Shown here: piece by piece, positions 1 through 13,200 of the stretch
How positions within the stretch are numbered: position 1 is the stretch's first letter
Layout: each line of letters starts with the position of its first letter
Source of the DNA: Euclidia mi
Lineage: Eukaryota; Arthropoda; Insecta; Lepidoptera; Erebidae
Assembly: GCA_944739405.2 (NCBI GenBank)
Contig: OX123200.2
Location: 5,100,761-5,164,760 of the forward strand
DNA length: 64,000 bases
Direction: 5' to 3'
Translations under genes and position numbers: made by a program
The notes under the pieces: model-generated
The model's database searches: none
What the model was told of the DNA's origin: nothing
What the model saw: the letters and a program-made list of their open reading frames with translations, nothing else

Positions 1-555
1 ATTTCAATGCATGTATTATGATTATAACAAGGTTTTCTAATTGGGGTGTCTGAGGATGTGCGTTATTTCCGTTACACGTAGTATATTAAATCTGTAAAAA
101 TCATTTTCTCTAAGACTTGGAAAAATTGGCACAAAAGTTCTACTCTTACGTTATGGCGCAATTACACCTGTACCTTGATTCACGTAAATCAAACAAGACA
201 AATATCGTTGACGTTTAATTGTCGTGCGGTCGTCCTATAAGTCCTACCCAAAATAGGTATTCACGTATTCTTTGAACGGGATTCGATAGAACGACAATCC
301 AAACGGCTCAGATTAGAACCGAATCAAAGACTTTTGTCAGTTATAAAATTATCTATATAACACGAATAATAAAACACAAGTTTTAATTAAATCTTGCTTG
401 CTGTCACAAGTGGTGAACCATAATGTAATATAATTCGGGCTAACGCAGCAACTACTGGATGTAATTGCGCCCTTCGTGTCGTTTCATCCACGAGCTCAAC
501 ATAAATGTACATTAAAAGACACAAAATATAATAAATTAATAACTAAGTAAATACT
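1..555. other. AT-rich sequence, nothing recognised
   Basis: No open frame, RNA gene or clear repeat was recognised here. If the Tudor gene begins within the window, its promoter or a small 5' exon could be hidden between here and 1109. Confidence 0.4.
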
Positions 556-720
556 CACATTTTGTCCTAGCGTCGCAGGCGAGGGCGGCGGACACGCACT
601 TGCACTCCCGGTAAGGGTATTACTGCAACAACGCAGGCGCAGGCTGGCGGGTTACGGGTGCGGGGTGCGGGGGTAGTGGAGGGAGGCGTGTAAGTGGGTG
701 GATGCAGGCTGTGTTCGGTT
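556..720. promoter_or_regulatory. GC-rich island with splice-like signals, possible 5' exon or promoter
   Basis: This GC-rich block stands out from AT-rich flanks. On the - strand it ends in a good donor (aaaat, then gtgagt, at about 559). On the + strand it contains cgtcgcag at 576-583 and a gtaagg at 611. It could be the promoter or 5' exon of the Tudor gene, or the first exon of a divergent leftward gene. I see no start codon with a long frame on either strand. Confidence 0.25.
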
Positions 721-799
721 CGGATACATTTGATGACTCAAAATTAATTATTTTTTGAGTGTTTGAAATTTTTTTTAATAAAAATCAAAATGTTAATTG

Positions 800-930
800 T
801 TACTCAATAATGGGAAAACCGGAGCTGAGCTCCGGTTTTGACTCTCAAAACCGGTTTTCAAAAATCATTAAATTTCGGCCGATTTCCGGTTTTGCGCAAA
901 ACCGGAAAACCGGTTTTGCATGCCCTATTA
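800..930. repeat. Cluster of AAAACCGG inverted motifs
   Basis: Several direct and inverted copies of aaaaccgg lie within about 115 bp, including the dyad AAAACCGGAGCT-g-AGCTCCGGTTTT at 815-839. This resembles the motif-rich end of a nonautonomous DNA transposon. The open frame crossing it is an artefact of the repeat. Confidence 0.5.
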
Positions 931-1109
931 GGTACTTGACCTTTATGTATGGTAAAGTGGTTTCTTATTATTGTGCTATTTATATTTATGTAAGGTTTGG
1001 CAGATCGCATTTAAAACAATTAGCAATTTCTTCACACCGATCGTTTCCGCAGTGTGACCAAAAAGCAAGCACTAGTTTTCCAATATATAATCTATGCTAT
1101 TGTCTACAG

Positions 1110-1288
1110 ATAAAAGCAACAACACCAGTCCGCAAAGACGCGCCAGAGAGCTTTAGTTCACCAGAGAGCGTGTCGGACGACGGAAAGAAGAAGAGCTTCC
1201 GTCGCGAGAAGAGCTTCAAAGACGACAGGAGACCGCCCAGGGAGGACAATGAGGACTTCCCACAGCGCGGGGGCAGCTTCCGTGGAAG
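1110..1288 (+). CDS. Tudor gene, first exon seen: RGG-type segment
   Basis: The exon follows the acceptor tgtctacag in phase 0 and ends before gtaagc with two bases (AG) left over. It encodes a Lys/Arg/Asp/Ser-rich segment that ends in QRGGSFRGR, an RGG-type motif suited to arginine methylation or RNA contact. The reading frame stays open upstream of the acceptor back to 759, but that stretch is AAAACCGG-rich repeat and not credible coding sequence. An upstream exon must supply the start codon. Confidence 0.75.
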
Positions 1289-4200
1289 GTAAGCTAGTAT
1301 AATACTACAGTTAGATGCCATCCATAAATTGACTGCACGGTTGGCGTAGTGGATTAAGCGGCCGCCTCGCCGCTTGACACTGCGCCGAGTGTTGTGGTTT
1401 CGATTCCCACACGAGACAACACTTTGTGTATTCATAAATTGTTGTTTCGAGTCTGGGTGTTCATTGTGTCCGTTACTTGTATGTTTGTAAAGTCCGGTGT
1501 CTTAAAAAAAAATTATACCACGATTTTTAGGCTTTTTGACCCATCTCCCATGCTTGTCACAGCTAGTCTTATACATCCTCGTCTCGTTATTCATACCATT
1601 TCACACTATCGACCCCATACCCTCATCTATAAGTGTGACTTAGTTTGTGAGTGGCTCTTTATCATAATCCTGCATCCAAGACTTTTCGTCTTGGAGCCAG
1701 AGGTTCGCTTACTGGTCTGACCTGAGAGCCTAGAAGTTGTACTCGCTCCTCGTTTCTAATATCCCTATCGTTTGGTTTAAAATAATTCAACCTTCTTAAT
1801 CAATTGGTTACTTATCCTTTGCCTATTTTTTCGTCGACCGCGTGACGTAATATGGAATGATACTTTGGTCCAGGCTCTCAGATTTTACAATTAATTTAGT
1901 TTAAGCGGTCGCGTCGCCGTTCAGCAATGCGCCGAGTATTGTAGATTCGACTTCGATCATGACCCGATCACCCCACACTTCGATGTGCACTTTGTTGTTT
2001 CAGGCCTAAACGAAAATTCATCTCTTGCATGATCAGCTTATAAACACGTCGTACGTACAGTAACTAAAATACAGTACAACGGGTCAAAATAGTTGTCAAA
2101 ATTGTCTTAACTAATCCGCTAATTTTGTTAATTCTTACAACTGCGTATTTTGCATGCATTCGTACCAAATTCTTGAACAAAACGCGCTTCTTACGCAATG
2201 AAGACTATTTTCGATTGCGTTTATTTTGCACCTCGAAAATGTTATACCGTGTGCTCATTACCCACTCAGCGTGAGATGTTGTTTATATTATACTTGTAGT
2301 ATAATATTCGTTAAACGTGAAAAAAATAACAAATGGTTTATAGGTCAAAAGATTGTCAGATTATGTACTATCAAACAAGTTGGCGGTGGACCAGTGAGAA
2401 AAAAAATTCCTTGGCTCGCTCATAGAGTCGAGGCACCCTAGCAATTGGTTTTGTATACGAGTGTTAATGTGCGAGTAAAGTAGCACTGGAAGCGACAATG
2501 TCTTGCTGAGCGATTCTGGCCCTTATGGTGGTCTAGCGGGAAGTTGTTCGACTGTACCTTATCACAATATATAGATCGCGCGGTCGCGCTTCTTACAGCA
2601 AGCTTTTCAAATCAGATGTTTCAAACAAATCTGACCCTATTTGATTATCGCTGAAATATAAAAAAAATCTAGTGTCTAATGTCATAAAAAATGTCCAAAT
2701 TTCATGTTTCCAGCTTCAGTAGTTTAGCCCATGTAGTTATATTACACATATAATAGAGTATTACAAAACCTTACTGAGAATAAATCTGCAATAGTATGTA
2801 CAATATTGTGTCACTATTCAATAGCAACTATATTAGATAAAAGATACGATGATTTTATCACTGACAGATTATGTATGACACAAGATATCTGATTTAAGGT
2901 AATCCTTCTTCAAAACAGATTGAGTGCCGTATTTGAAATATATTCCTCATCTTCTCCCGCCTGGTGAAACACAACAATGAATACCATAATTGGCAAAGCC
3001 TTAAGAAAATAATTCCAACATTCGGCCCTATGTCGGTTTTTTTTTAATCGTAATATTAGGCAAACGAGCAGATGGATCGCCTGATGGTAAGATTGGTAAG
3101 CAATTACCGCCGCCCATGGACACAAGCAACTCCACAAGAGTCACAAGTGTGTTGCCGCCCCTTGGGGATGGGAAAAGGGATAGGATGAGGAGTGGGATGA
3201 GGGAGAAGGAATAGGGGATAGGGCCTCCGGCACTCTCACACTCACCGAACGAAACACAACAGTTTAAGTACTGTTACTTTACGTCGATTTTCTGTGAGAG
3301 GGTAGTACTTCCCCGGTCGAGCCGGCCCATTCATGCTGAAATCAGCAAGGCTCTACTACCTGTTTGTACAAACAGCGACAAGTAAAGCTATACAGTTGCA
3401 GTACGATTTTAATACTTATTTACTACGCTATAAGAACGGTATACAGGTCAAAGTATCTAGCTAGCATTTTATATAATGATGATTCCATGCTCTCCGAAGC
3501 TTGCCTACAGAGCGACTGCCTGTCTGACCTCCGTAACCCAAAAGGACAGCGATATTGCATGGTTTAGATTCGTATCAGTTTCTTTTTAGGTACTGACGTG
3601 GTATAACGTCTGTCAAAGATCTTCGTGGCAGCCGGGACTAGGACTTCCGAAAGGGTTAAATTAGATGAATCACCTACTGTCGTCAGCGATTTTGTATGTA
3701 TTGATTTATGTTATAAATACTCTCAATCAGTATTTACTAATAGGTAACAACTTTCTTGTGATAATTACATAATTGACTGCCTTGGTCTCGCGGCATAAAT
3801 GTGCGCGTGGGATCGGGAGGTCCCGGGTTCGATTCCTGGGTCGGGCAGTGTTATTGGGTTTTTCTGTCACGAAATTCTCAGTAGCCGCACGGAGTCTGGA
3901 AATGTGCCCGGTACGGCAATAGGCTCGCCCCTTATTACGTGGGGCTAAAGTATATCTGGCGAAAAGTGGGTGTAGAAATACACTTCTGCCTACCCCTTCG
4001 GGGATAAAAGGCGTGACGTTATGTATGTATGTAATTACATAATGAGTTAATTACTATAATAGCTTTTTGTAGGCCGTGCCGTTGAATTCTCTAACTTAGC
4101 GTATTATTAACCTGTCAAACTTTAATAGGAGTATGATAAATGTTGGCACAGTAATTTAAACGAGAACGATAATTTCTTTGTTTAAAACACTCTTGTATTA

Positions 4201-7200
4201 TTTTCTTGATCCCATAGGCCTACATTGATACGTACTTATTTTGTGTTTAAATGTGGTAAATAACGTCCAGGGTCTACTTGTGACTGGCTTAAACGTTGCT
4301 AAACTTTGGCGATCTACTCCAAAGGGTAAGTCGGCTTTTTTTATCAATGCTGCGTTCCCAATAAGTTCCCGTCCCGTCCTCGTACCTGCTCTAAACCATT
4401 TCAAACAAAGCTGTAAACTCTTGAAACTTTTCTTTTTTGCTTTATAAATCAAGTTATTAAAACCTTATGAATAGTGTAGTTTCAAGCACTCCATATTGTG
4501 TTTCAACCACTTCACACTGCTTGAGAGGATAAGGTCAAACTGTTCACGTGTAAGTTTTATTAGGACTCGTTTAACATGTGAACATGTCTGACATTTTTAT
4601 GTTTGGCTGCGTCACTTTTTCTAATTAAATTCCTTAACAACAAATAAACGAATATGAACTGTTACAATAATGTATTTGTTTAAACTAGCTTTTACCGGTA
4701 TTGAGTATTTATGTATATTGATGTGAAAGTAATTTAATTTCTTACCCAGTTCGAAAGCTATCTAAGAAATCCAATCAAAATTAGATGAACGGTTTAGGTG
4801 AATGCGATAAGAAAACTTCGTTTGACGATCTCAGCTCATGTCAACTAAGCAAACTTTGTTTTATTCTCATTCTTTCAAAGATTACGTCATTCGGTTGGTC
4901 GTATTTCACGCTAGCAGAAGGAATTCAAAGATTTAACATACGTCTTTTGAAGGGCGACCGAAAATAAAGAAATGTTAGAGGGGCCCTGTTTTCAAACTGC
5001 GACCTCATAAATATTGTTTTTGTTCTTATTGAATGGGATGTTGTAATGGTACAAATGCGGTCTATAGTAAAATATGTCTATAAGGCGGTTAGATGATCGA
5101 GATAAAGGTTGTAGACCCTCTGTTTAATAGGTATGTGCTTTTTAACATTTTGTTATTATAAAGATCTACAAAATGTATAGACTTGTAAACTTTTTTGGAG
5201 ATCTCGATTTTTCAATGTTTTTGCAGCGTGTTGTCTGCGAAAGAAAGATATAGCTAAGTGTGTACTTAATAATTATGAAAAGGCAGTTTAGCTAAGTGGT
5301 ATATCGAGCGTTTCACACGTACCAAAATGAATAGTAAGCTACATTTATTATTCAAAACAACTGCGACACAGCAAATAGACATTCAGACGTGAAGTATTTG
5401 TCACTTCGTTTTTCATGCACACGCCGCACAATGTAAAATGTCGTTATGTCATTTCAGCGCAGTGAATGCACTCGCGACAAAAGTGATTTTAGAAAGTTGG
5501 CGTGGCGACTATTTGGGTAGATAACTGTAGCAGCCGTCAAACTTTTTAGATTGTTTATTACTTTTTGTGTCTGTTTGTAGCGTTTTAAATGACAAACGTG
5601 CGGTGACCAGTATGAACGCATGCATATACTTTTTATAAGTACGGTAATTTCGCGATTGGCAGAAATGATCCGGACGGTGGATAGCGAAAATTATACATAA
5701 ACTGAGGTCCCACTGTTACAGCGTGAAACTCCGATTTTCGCCAATACTAGAACATCGATGAGAAATATGATGTTTAATGACATTTACTCAATAATAATTT
5801 CTAGCCAACAGCATGTCTGCAGTGTGTCAATGATGTTTTACAGCCGTGCTTACTCAGCTAAAAACACCCTTTTGCGACATTCGCGGCTACATTCAAATAC
5901 CCACATTTAGATAAGTTTCGTAAAATAATTCACATTCAAATTTACCGCTTAAAATGATATACCAATTAACCTTATTTAGATGTACTTGTTATACTGTTTA
6001 TCAGTTAAACCAGACGCTTTGCATACCTTAGCATTTATGGTCACGGCCAGACACCTGGTCAGGGCTAGACATAACATAATACTTATCAAACGATCTCTAA
6101 ATAAATATGTAAACAGAACTATTTATTTAACGAATGAATCATTTCATACCTACAATAAAAAATGACATATTCAGATTACCCGCTCAACTTTAAAACATGG
6201 CATGCGATAGCAAATTTCTATCGATTCCGTACCAACGTAACACGTAACTGGAGTTTTTATTTTCCAACAAAAAAAGGTAATAATAGAGAAGTGACTCATG
6301 GACAAAATGACCTTCGTCTACGTTCCTTGAACCCGCGAGTTTGGACGGAACCAGTCTAGCTACAAATATGTATAGGTACGCGTTTGCTCCCTGATTTATT
6401 AGTTTAGAAGTACTAATCACGTGTTGTTGTGTGTGTGGAGTGTTTGTGGGTATCGGTTATTAATGTGTGCATCGATTTGTGCTCAGGGACAACAAGGATA
6501 ACAGCTTCGACAGGTCGGGGCCGGGCCGGCATAGCGAGAAGTTTGGCGGTAGACCGGACCGAGGCGATAGGTGAGTTATTATTATAAATTAGCTTAATTT
6601 TTTTATGTTTATGAAAAAGGTTTTACCTCGTCTTAAATTAAAACTATATCAGTGGGATTTGAGAGATGCCGCCATGGTTTGTATTTGTTAAATCCCCTAG
6701 ATTTGGCGGCGAAAAGATTATAAGATCTTACTTATGTTTAATCTTTGTTTGACTATCTGATCTAGTTTATTCCAGTGCAGATAATCTTATAATCAGCTTC
6801 TCAGTCATCTTGACATTATAAGTAATTTGATGCTGCAAAGTTCATTGTAACATGAAACTATCTGGCCATAATAACGGTACCTACCTAGTCTGAAATATAC
6901 TGTATCATGTGCGTGCAGCTATATAATCTAAATAGCCAATGGCTACGAGATCTTCCTGTGATAAAAAGTAGTTCTGGTTGATTGGACAAGACTTCATGTC
7001 TTAGCTAATCAATCAAAAACCATGGTTTTACGCTGATATGAGCAATTATTCCTGCATTTTGACGTACATTCGTTGTGATTATTTTCTATAATTTTTTTAT
7101 GTTACGTTTTATATGTATATATGGAATGCATAAATATATATTTACGTGACTTGCACTTCATGAATTTTACCCGTTTACGCAAACGTAGACATGAAGCGAC

Positions 7201-10200
7201 AAATAAGTGTTGCAAGCACTGAAAATATAATCCTCTTGAAGAAAGAGGTGTGCAACTAGTAGTCTCGTTTAAATAAGAAGCTTTATACACGGTTTGCTGA
7301 TCAATGAAAATATGTGTTTATTTATTAAGATGATGTTTAAATTGGGCAACTTTCCTAACTGCGATTGTGTCCACATTGATTTGCGAATGTTACTTTGCCT
7401 TTGCTTTTATGGTATTACTAGAGGACGCCAGCAGCTACGCCTGAGTTTTTTTTAATTTACCCGTTTTGGCCGATCCCGTGGGAATTTTAAGAAATCCCTT
7501 CTTAGTGCACCCCTACGGTCCCCAAGGAACATACATGCCAAATTTCAGCTTCCTGCGCCCAATAGTTTCGGCTGTAATATAATAGCGCAGTTTTATCTAC
7601 AAATTACAAAGAAAGAATCATCACAATGACTATTACTTTCATTTGGCCGGCTGCCAAATGTTCTTAAAACGACTTATAAATTGTACAAATTGTTTGGAAG
7701 ACTATCTCAACCGTCTCAAACATGCAATATGACGTTTGTAGAAATTGTGAAAACAATCGTCTAATGATTTTTCTTTGCTTACCCGTTCATTTGAGTAATT
7801 TGTTTTATATCGCAATTGAGTCGCGAATTATGTATAATAATAGGTATGTTATGCGCAATAGGTATGTATCTACGGAATATGTAAGAAATAATAGGTAATA
7901 TATTTACGCCAAAATTTTATGTAATAAAAGGTGTCGTGGTTCTTTTTGTTTTGAGTGAGCCCCCGCCGCATGCCGCTATATACAGAACTAGAGGATGGCC
8001 GCGGTTACACCCGCGTTATTTAAGGCTACTGCTCTGCTCCCGTCGCTCTTAGGGCCTTATCATACTAGCGGTTTGGGAGCGGTTGCGGGGCGGAGCGGAC
8101 GCGCAGCGAATGAATCGCTCGCACGCCCCGGCTGCGCAGCGAGGACGCCGCGGACGCGTGGCGAATACGTTACGTTTTCGTCGCGTGTTTGTAGCAATTT
8201 ATCGACGTACAGTACATCCAGTAACTAAATGGATTCCGACGAGGAAACACTGCTATTGGCTTTATTACTTTTACTCGTTGCACAACGCTTTTTACTCGTC
8301 GCGCGACGCTTTTATTCGTTGTGCGACCGCAACGAATTCGTTGCGCATGCGCGGCGTGTTCGCTGCGAACCCGTAACGAATTCGTTGCGCGTCCGCTCCG
8401 CTCCGCAACCGCTCTCAAACAGCTAGTATGATAAGGCCCTTACGGCTCGGTCACGGCCTACAGCGGCGGGCGGCGAGCGTTTTCTATACATGGCGCGTTT
8501 ACTGTGACGCGGCGCGCGGCCGCCTCAGAGTAAACGCGCCATGTACATCACCCCTGCCGCGCCGCTCGCCGCCGATAGCGTAATGTTATATAGCTTATAG
8601 CCTTTCTCGATAAATGGGCTATCTAACACTGAAAGAAATTTTTAAATCGGACCAGTAGTTCCTGAGATTAGCGCGTTCAACCAAACAAAAAAACAAACTC
8701 TTCAGCTTTATATATTACTACTAGAGGACGCCAGCAGCTACGCCTGCATTTTTTTTCAATTTACCCGTTTTGGCCGATCCCGTGGGAATTTCGGGAAATC
8801 CCTTCTTAGTGCACCCCTACGGTCCCCAAGGAACATACATGCCAAATTTCAGCTTCCTGCGACCAATAGTTTCGGCTGTAGCGTGTCTGTCAGTCAGTCA
8901 GTAACGCAAGGATTTTATATATTAAGATAAGATAAGCAACTTGTTTATTTATAAGTAGATTTAACTTCTGCGGCTCAGTCCACGTGAGCTATTGACTACC
9001 TATTAACAGTAGTATCTAAATGGGTTCCTCTAGGGTATGTCGCTGTGCAGTCGGCTTGTCATCAAATTTGATTTCAAACACAGGCAGGATGGCGTCTACC
9101 GGATTCGTTAGATTAATATAAAACTTAAACAGAATACAGTATCCATCACTCACTTCAAGGGGGCCACAGCTATATGTACCCAGTCTAAAATAACCTTATA
9201 TATATTTATCATTAAAATGATATAAGCGTTTTTCTTTTCTTTAAATTCATATAATTGTATAAAAACTGTCAATATTCTCCTAACAGACGCGGCGGTCCCC
9301 CAAGACCCCGCGAGAACAACCCTCCGGCGCCCGTGTCCGTTGGCGACGATGACTGGGAAGAGAGCCCGCAACCCGCCTTCCAACAACCGCCCCCGAGGCA
9401 GAACAGCTACAGGGATAATAGGGACGGACCTAGAGACAGGTATGTACGAGGCAAATAATATCTTGCGAAAAGACGGAAAAGTAGAGACTGAATGATACAG
9501 AATGTGCAAACCGGTCTGGCCAGCGTGGTGTATTAGGGCGGTTTCAGATTAGCGTTTTACTCGCGCGTATAAGTTCGTTTTTGGAAGCACCTGTAGGCGC
9601 GTATAGGCGCGCTTTTTGGCACACGCACAACTAGTGTTGCCCAAATTCAGTCTTGGTCTTGCAGTCTTGGTCTTGTTCTTGCGTTTTTGCAAGACCAAGA
9701 CCAAGAACAAGACCGCGTATTTTTAGCAAGACCAAGACCAAGACTGATCGTGCAAGACTTGAGCAAGAACAAGACTAAGCCTGCAAGACTCTTGCGTCTT
9801 GCAGCTAGGACTTAGCGCTATTTCACGGAGTAGTTAGGTGTAACAGTTCGGTGTATAGGTACGCTTAGGAATTCTATGAGACGCAAAAAACTGTATCAAA
9901 GAATATGAAAAACTGGACCTATGCGCATTACTTTGTATTAATTCTTGGTCAAAAGAATTGATATAAAGTAACATAACCTAATGATAAAGCTGTTGTGTAC
10001 TGTTATGTTTGATTTGTGTTGTATTTTATTTTTTATTGAAATAAATGATAAATCGTAAAATTCTTTTATTAAATTTCATATAAGTTGAGGGTTCAATCTC
10101 TTTCTAGACAGATATTGTTCTTTAAAATACAGTCAAGTTATTGTAATTAATTTGTTTTTTTTACATGTTTTAGCAAATGTAAGCTTATAAATCATAAATG

Positions 10201-13200
10201 TTTATTAAGAAACAGTTACTTCCATGGAAAACGACATATAGGTCAGTTGATTTTTCGAATTTCTTATCAAATCTTCAGTTATTTATTAATCTTTACTATG
10301 GCTGTGTTAATTCAAGCTCACAATGTTCCAATTCTAATACGTTTTTCTAAGATTTAAAAACTTTAATAAATAGTAATAGACTGATAGGTAATTGCAAGAC
10401 TTGCAAGACTCTTGCTGCAAGACCAAGACCAAGACCAAGACTGGGAGCGCAATACCAAGACCAAGACCAGGTGTATTGGCGCAAGACCAAGACCAAGACT
10501 GGCTAAGTCTCGTCTTGTTCTTGCATTTGGGCATCACTACGCACAACTCGTACGAGCGTTGACGCGCTTCTAAAGTCGTCGTATAAGCGCGAGCCGTCAA
10601 AATCCATGTTGACACTGACAAGATATCACTAACGTTTCGAGCGAACACGCCGAAATATGCCCATTTACGCGAGTCCGGTATTTTGAAATACGCACAGAAA
10701 AATACGCTAATTTGAAACCGCCCTTAGGCCATATAACCATCTGGACAGTGTGATATAGTGGGCCAAATCTTTCTCTTGTCTCACAAAGATATTGTGCCTT
10801 AAACTAGGAGATGCCTATGTCTAGCAGTGAACAATAAAAGGCTGATGGTGATTTAATAAATATAAAATTATATAGCCAGACTGACATATTATCACAGTCT
10901 TCGAGAACAGTTACTATGATAAAATCTTGTGCCTTCAGTAGTTTACGCTGATTTTAAAGAGGGAAGTGTTACTGTACAATAAACAAATATTTAATCAGCG
11001 GACAGTCGGACACAATTGCAAAATCTATTATATAAAATACTTTTTTTTTTTTCCACTCCCGCATTAGGACTGAATCCAGTGTCGCGGGGTACTTTACAAA
11101 CATACAACTAACGGACACAATGACCACCCAGACTCGAAACAACAATTTATGGATCACACAAAGTGTTGTCTCGTGTGGGGATCGAACCCACAACACTTCA
11201 GCGCAGTATCGAGCGCTGAGGCTGCCGTTTAAACCACTACGCCAGCCGTGCAGTCAAATTAAGTCCTTTCAAAGAAGATTACTATTGTATAGGTAAATTC
11301 ACGAAAGTTGACCACAAATGGCGGCCGTCGCGCATATGTACATTCGTGCACCAATGGCGTGGCTCCATTCTTGACGCATTTAGGGAATGCGTCAAGAACG
11401 GAGCCACGCCATTGGCATTCCACCCGCGGCTCACCTCCACGGGGACCTAAAAAATTATTTCTGCGCAGTGGTCATCTTTCGTGAACCGACCTATACTATT
11501 GCTTTCACGTCGAAATTTGTGGCGCATAATAATTATGAAATAAATTATTTATGGAGTCTTTAGCATTTCACCAAGTGTTAAGGGTCTGACCTCCAGATCG
11601 GACACTTCTGACTTTATCACTATATGTTTACAACTTCTGTTTGACTGTTATGTGTATGCGTTGATTGAACGTTTCTAAAGACCCCAGCTATATAGATTTA
11701 CATTTACTACAAGGGTACTTGTTTAGAAAAGGAAGGGCTGCATGACAAAGACATGCTTACAAAGTATGTCAAAGATGTCTTTGTCGACAGGAATAAGCTA
11801 GTCATACAATTACGACGGAATTTCAAAGTATTACAACTGGAAAAATGATACTTTGGTATTTCTGCTGAGGTGACTGTCTTTAATAAAGAACATTAAATTT
11901 GATACGAACTTCAGACAGTTTTGTTTAAACAAAAGTCAATTTCGCAGTGTTTAGTGATTAGTTTATAATATAGTTTTGTATTTAAATATGTTCAACCGTA
12001 CATTAAAAAGGTGAGAGCTATTCAATATTTGAGTTTTATATTGTCTTTCGGGGTATAAAAGAAAGAAGAATTGCCTCGCTTTGATTATCCGATATTTCGG
12101 CACTGTCCTCGCCATGTTTTATTGACAAAGGTTGCTGTTCCGGACGCCAATAGGTTGTGACAGTTGATATTGTGTTGTATCTTGTTGATGAAGTGTAACT
12201 ATTAAATGTGGACTCCGTGGACTGCTTGATAGTCCAGCAACTGTTTAGGGCGGTGGGCACATATGATACATACCTATCCAAATATTGACATTCTACGCTG
12301 TATGATACTTGTAGCATATTGCGAAATCCAGTTTCGTCGGGTAATTATTACGTGATTCCACTTAAATATGTTCAAAGATAACATTCTGTTTCCTATGATG
12401 TCCAAAAACCTTAAATTCGTTGTCATGTAGATTGCGAATTAGCTACTGTCTTAAAGTAATACGGCAGTTATTAATAAATATTGCATTATTGTATTTGTAA
12501 ATAACTATTTTTGGCAAAATTGTATAATAATCATGAAAGTCTTAAAGTAATACGGCAGTTATTAATAAATATTGCATTATTGTATTTGTAAATAACTATT
12601 TTTGGCAAAATTGTATAATAATCATGAAATCGACTAAGTATGTGAAAGTTAACCATTAAAAACCAATAAACTCGAATTACAGCAATAATATACACGTAGT
12701 AAGTATTTATAACCAAAAAACGTTATCAACATTCAAACAAAATTTATAACGTCAAAAAACCTTGTACATTATCGTCCAAATTATACGCTACAAAATCGAA
12801 AACAGCATACCTATTTATACAATAGAAGTCTATTTAGCAACAATATTCGTACACGAAGTACGATCACGTAATACCCAATCAAAGAACAAAAACTGAACGC
12901 ATTCATGAGCGTAACTTTCTCCAATACGATGCAACGAGTCAGTTATTTTAGACTTTCGTACGAAAAAGCAAAAAAATACGTTAAGCAGATGAATCGTGTG
13001 TTTTCCCGTCCCACAGGTATAGCCATTTTGCTCCAAAACTACTTAGCGAAATGAGTTGAAATGGCACTCATATAATGCTTATTTATTTCTTCATACTATG
13101 GTTCAACACACGAAAGCCTGGGGAAATCCTTCTAGGATCACTCGTGGTTCCTTCTGTCTCACCATGACAGGTATTTAGCTCCAGAACTACTGCGCCTCTA

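Larger units (their letters stand above)
7988..8719 (-). mobile_element. Helitron-like element interrupted by MITEs
   Basis: On the - strand it begins in AT-rich sequence followed by gctgaagagtttg and gaacgcgctaatctcaggaa, the 5' region shared with the Helitron at 22041. It ends ...ccatcctCTAG before T at 7988. Two GC-rich palindromic MITEs (8052-8439 and 8443 onwards) lie inside it. Its boundary abuts the next Helitron at 8721. Confidence 0.5.

Noticed and set aside
759..1292. A 177-codon frame as a complete small gene
   Set aside because: Only the part after the acceptor at 1109 has coding character; the rest runs through AAAACCGG repeats.
3775..3850. True tRNA genes at B-box sites (also 11170, 25910, 59590)
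   Set aside because: They carry A and B boxes but no full cloverleaf, and each continues into a shared SINE body.
8083..8426. Overlapping 65-97-codon frames, Arg/Ala-rich
   Set aside because: GC-rich palindromic MITE arms.
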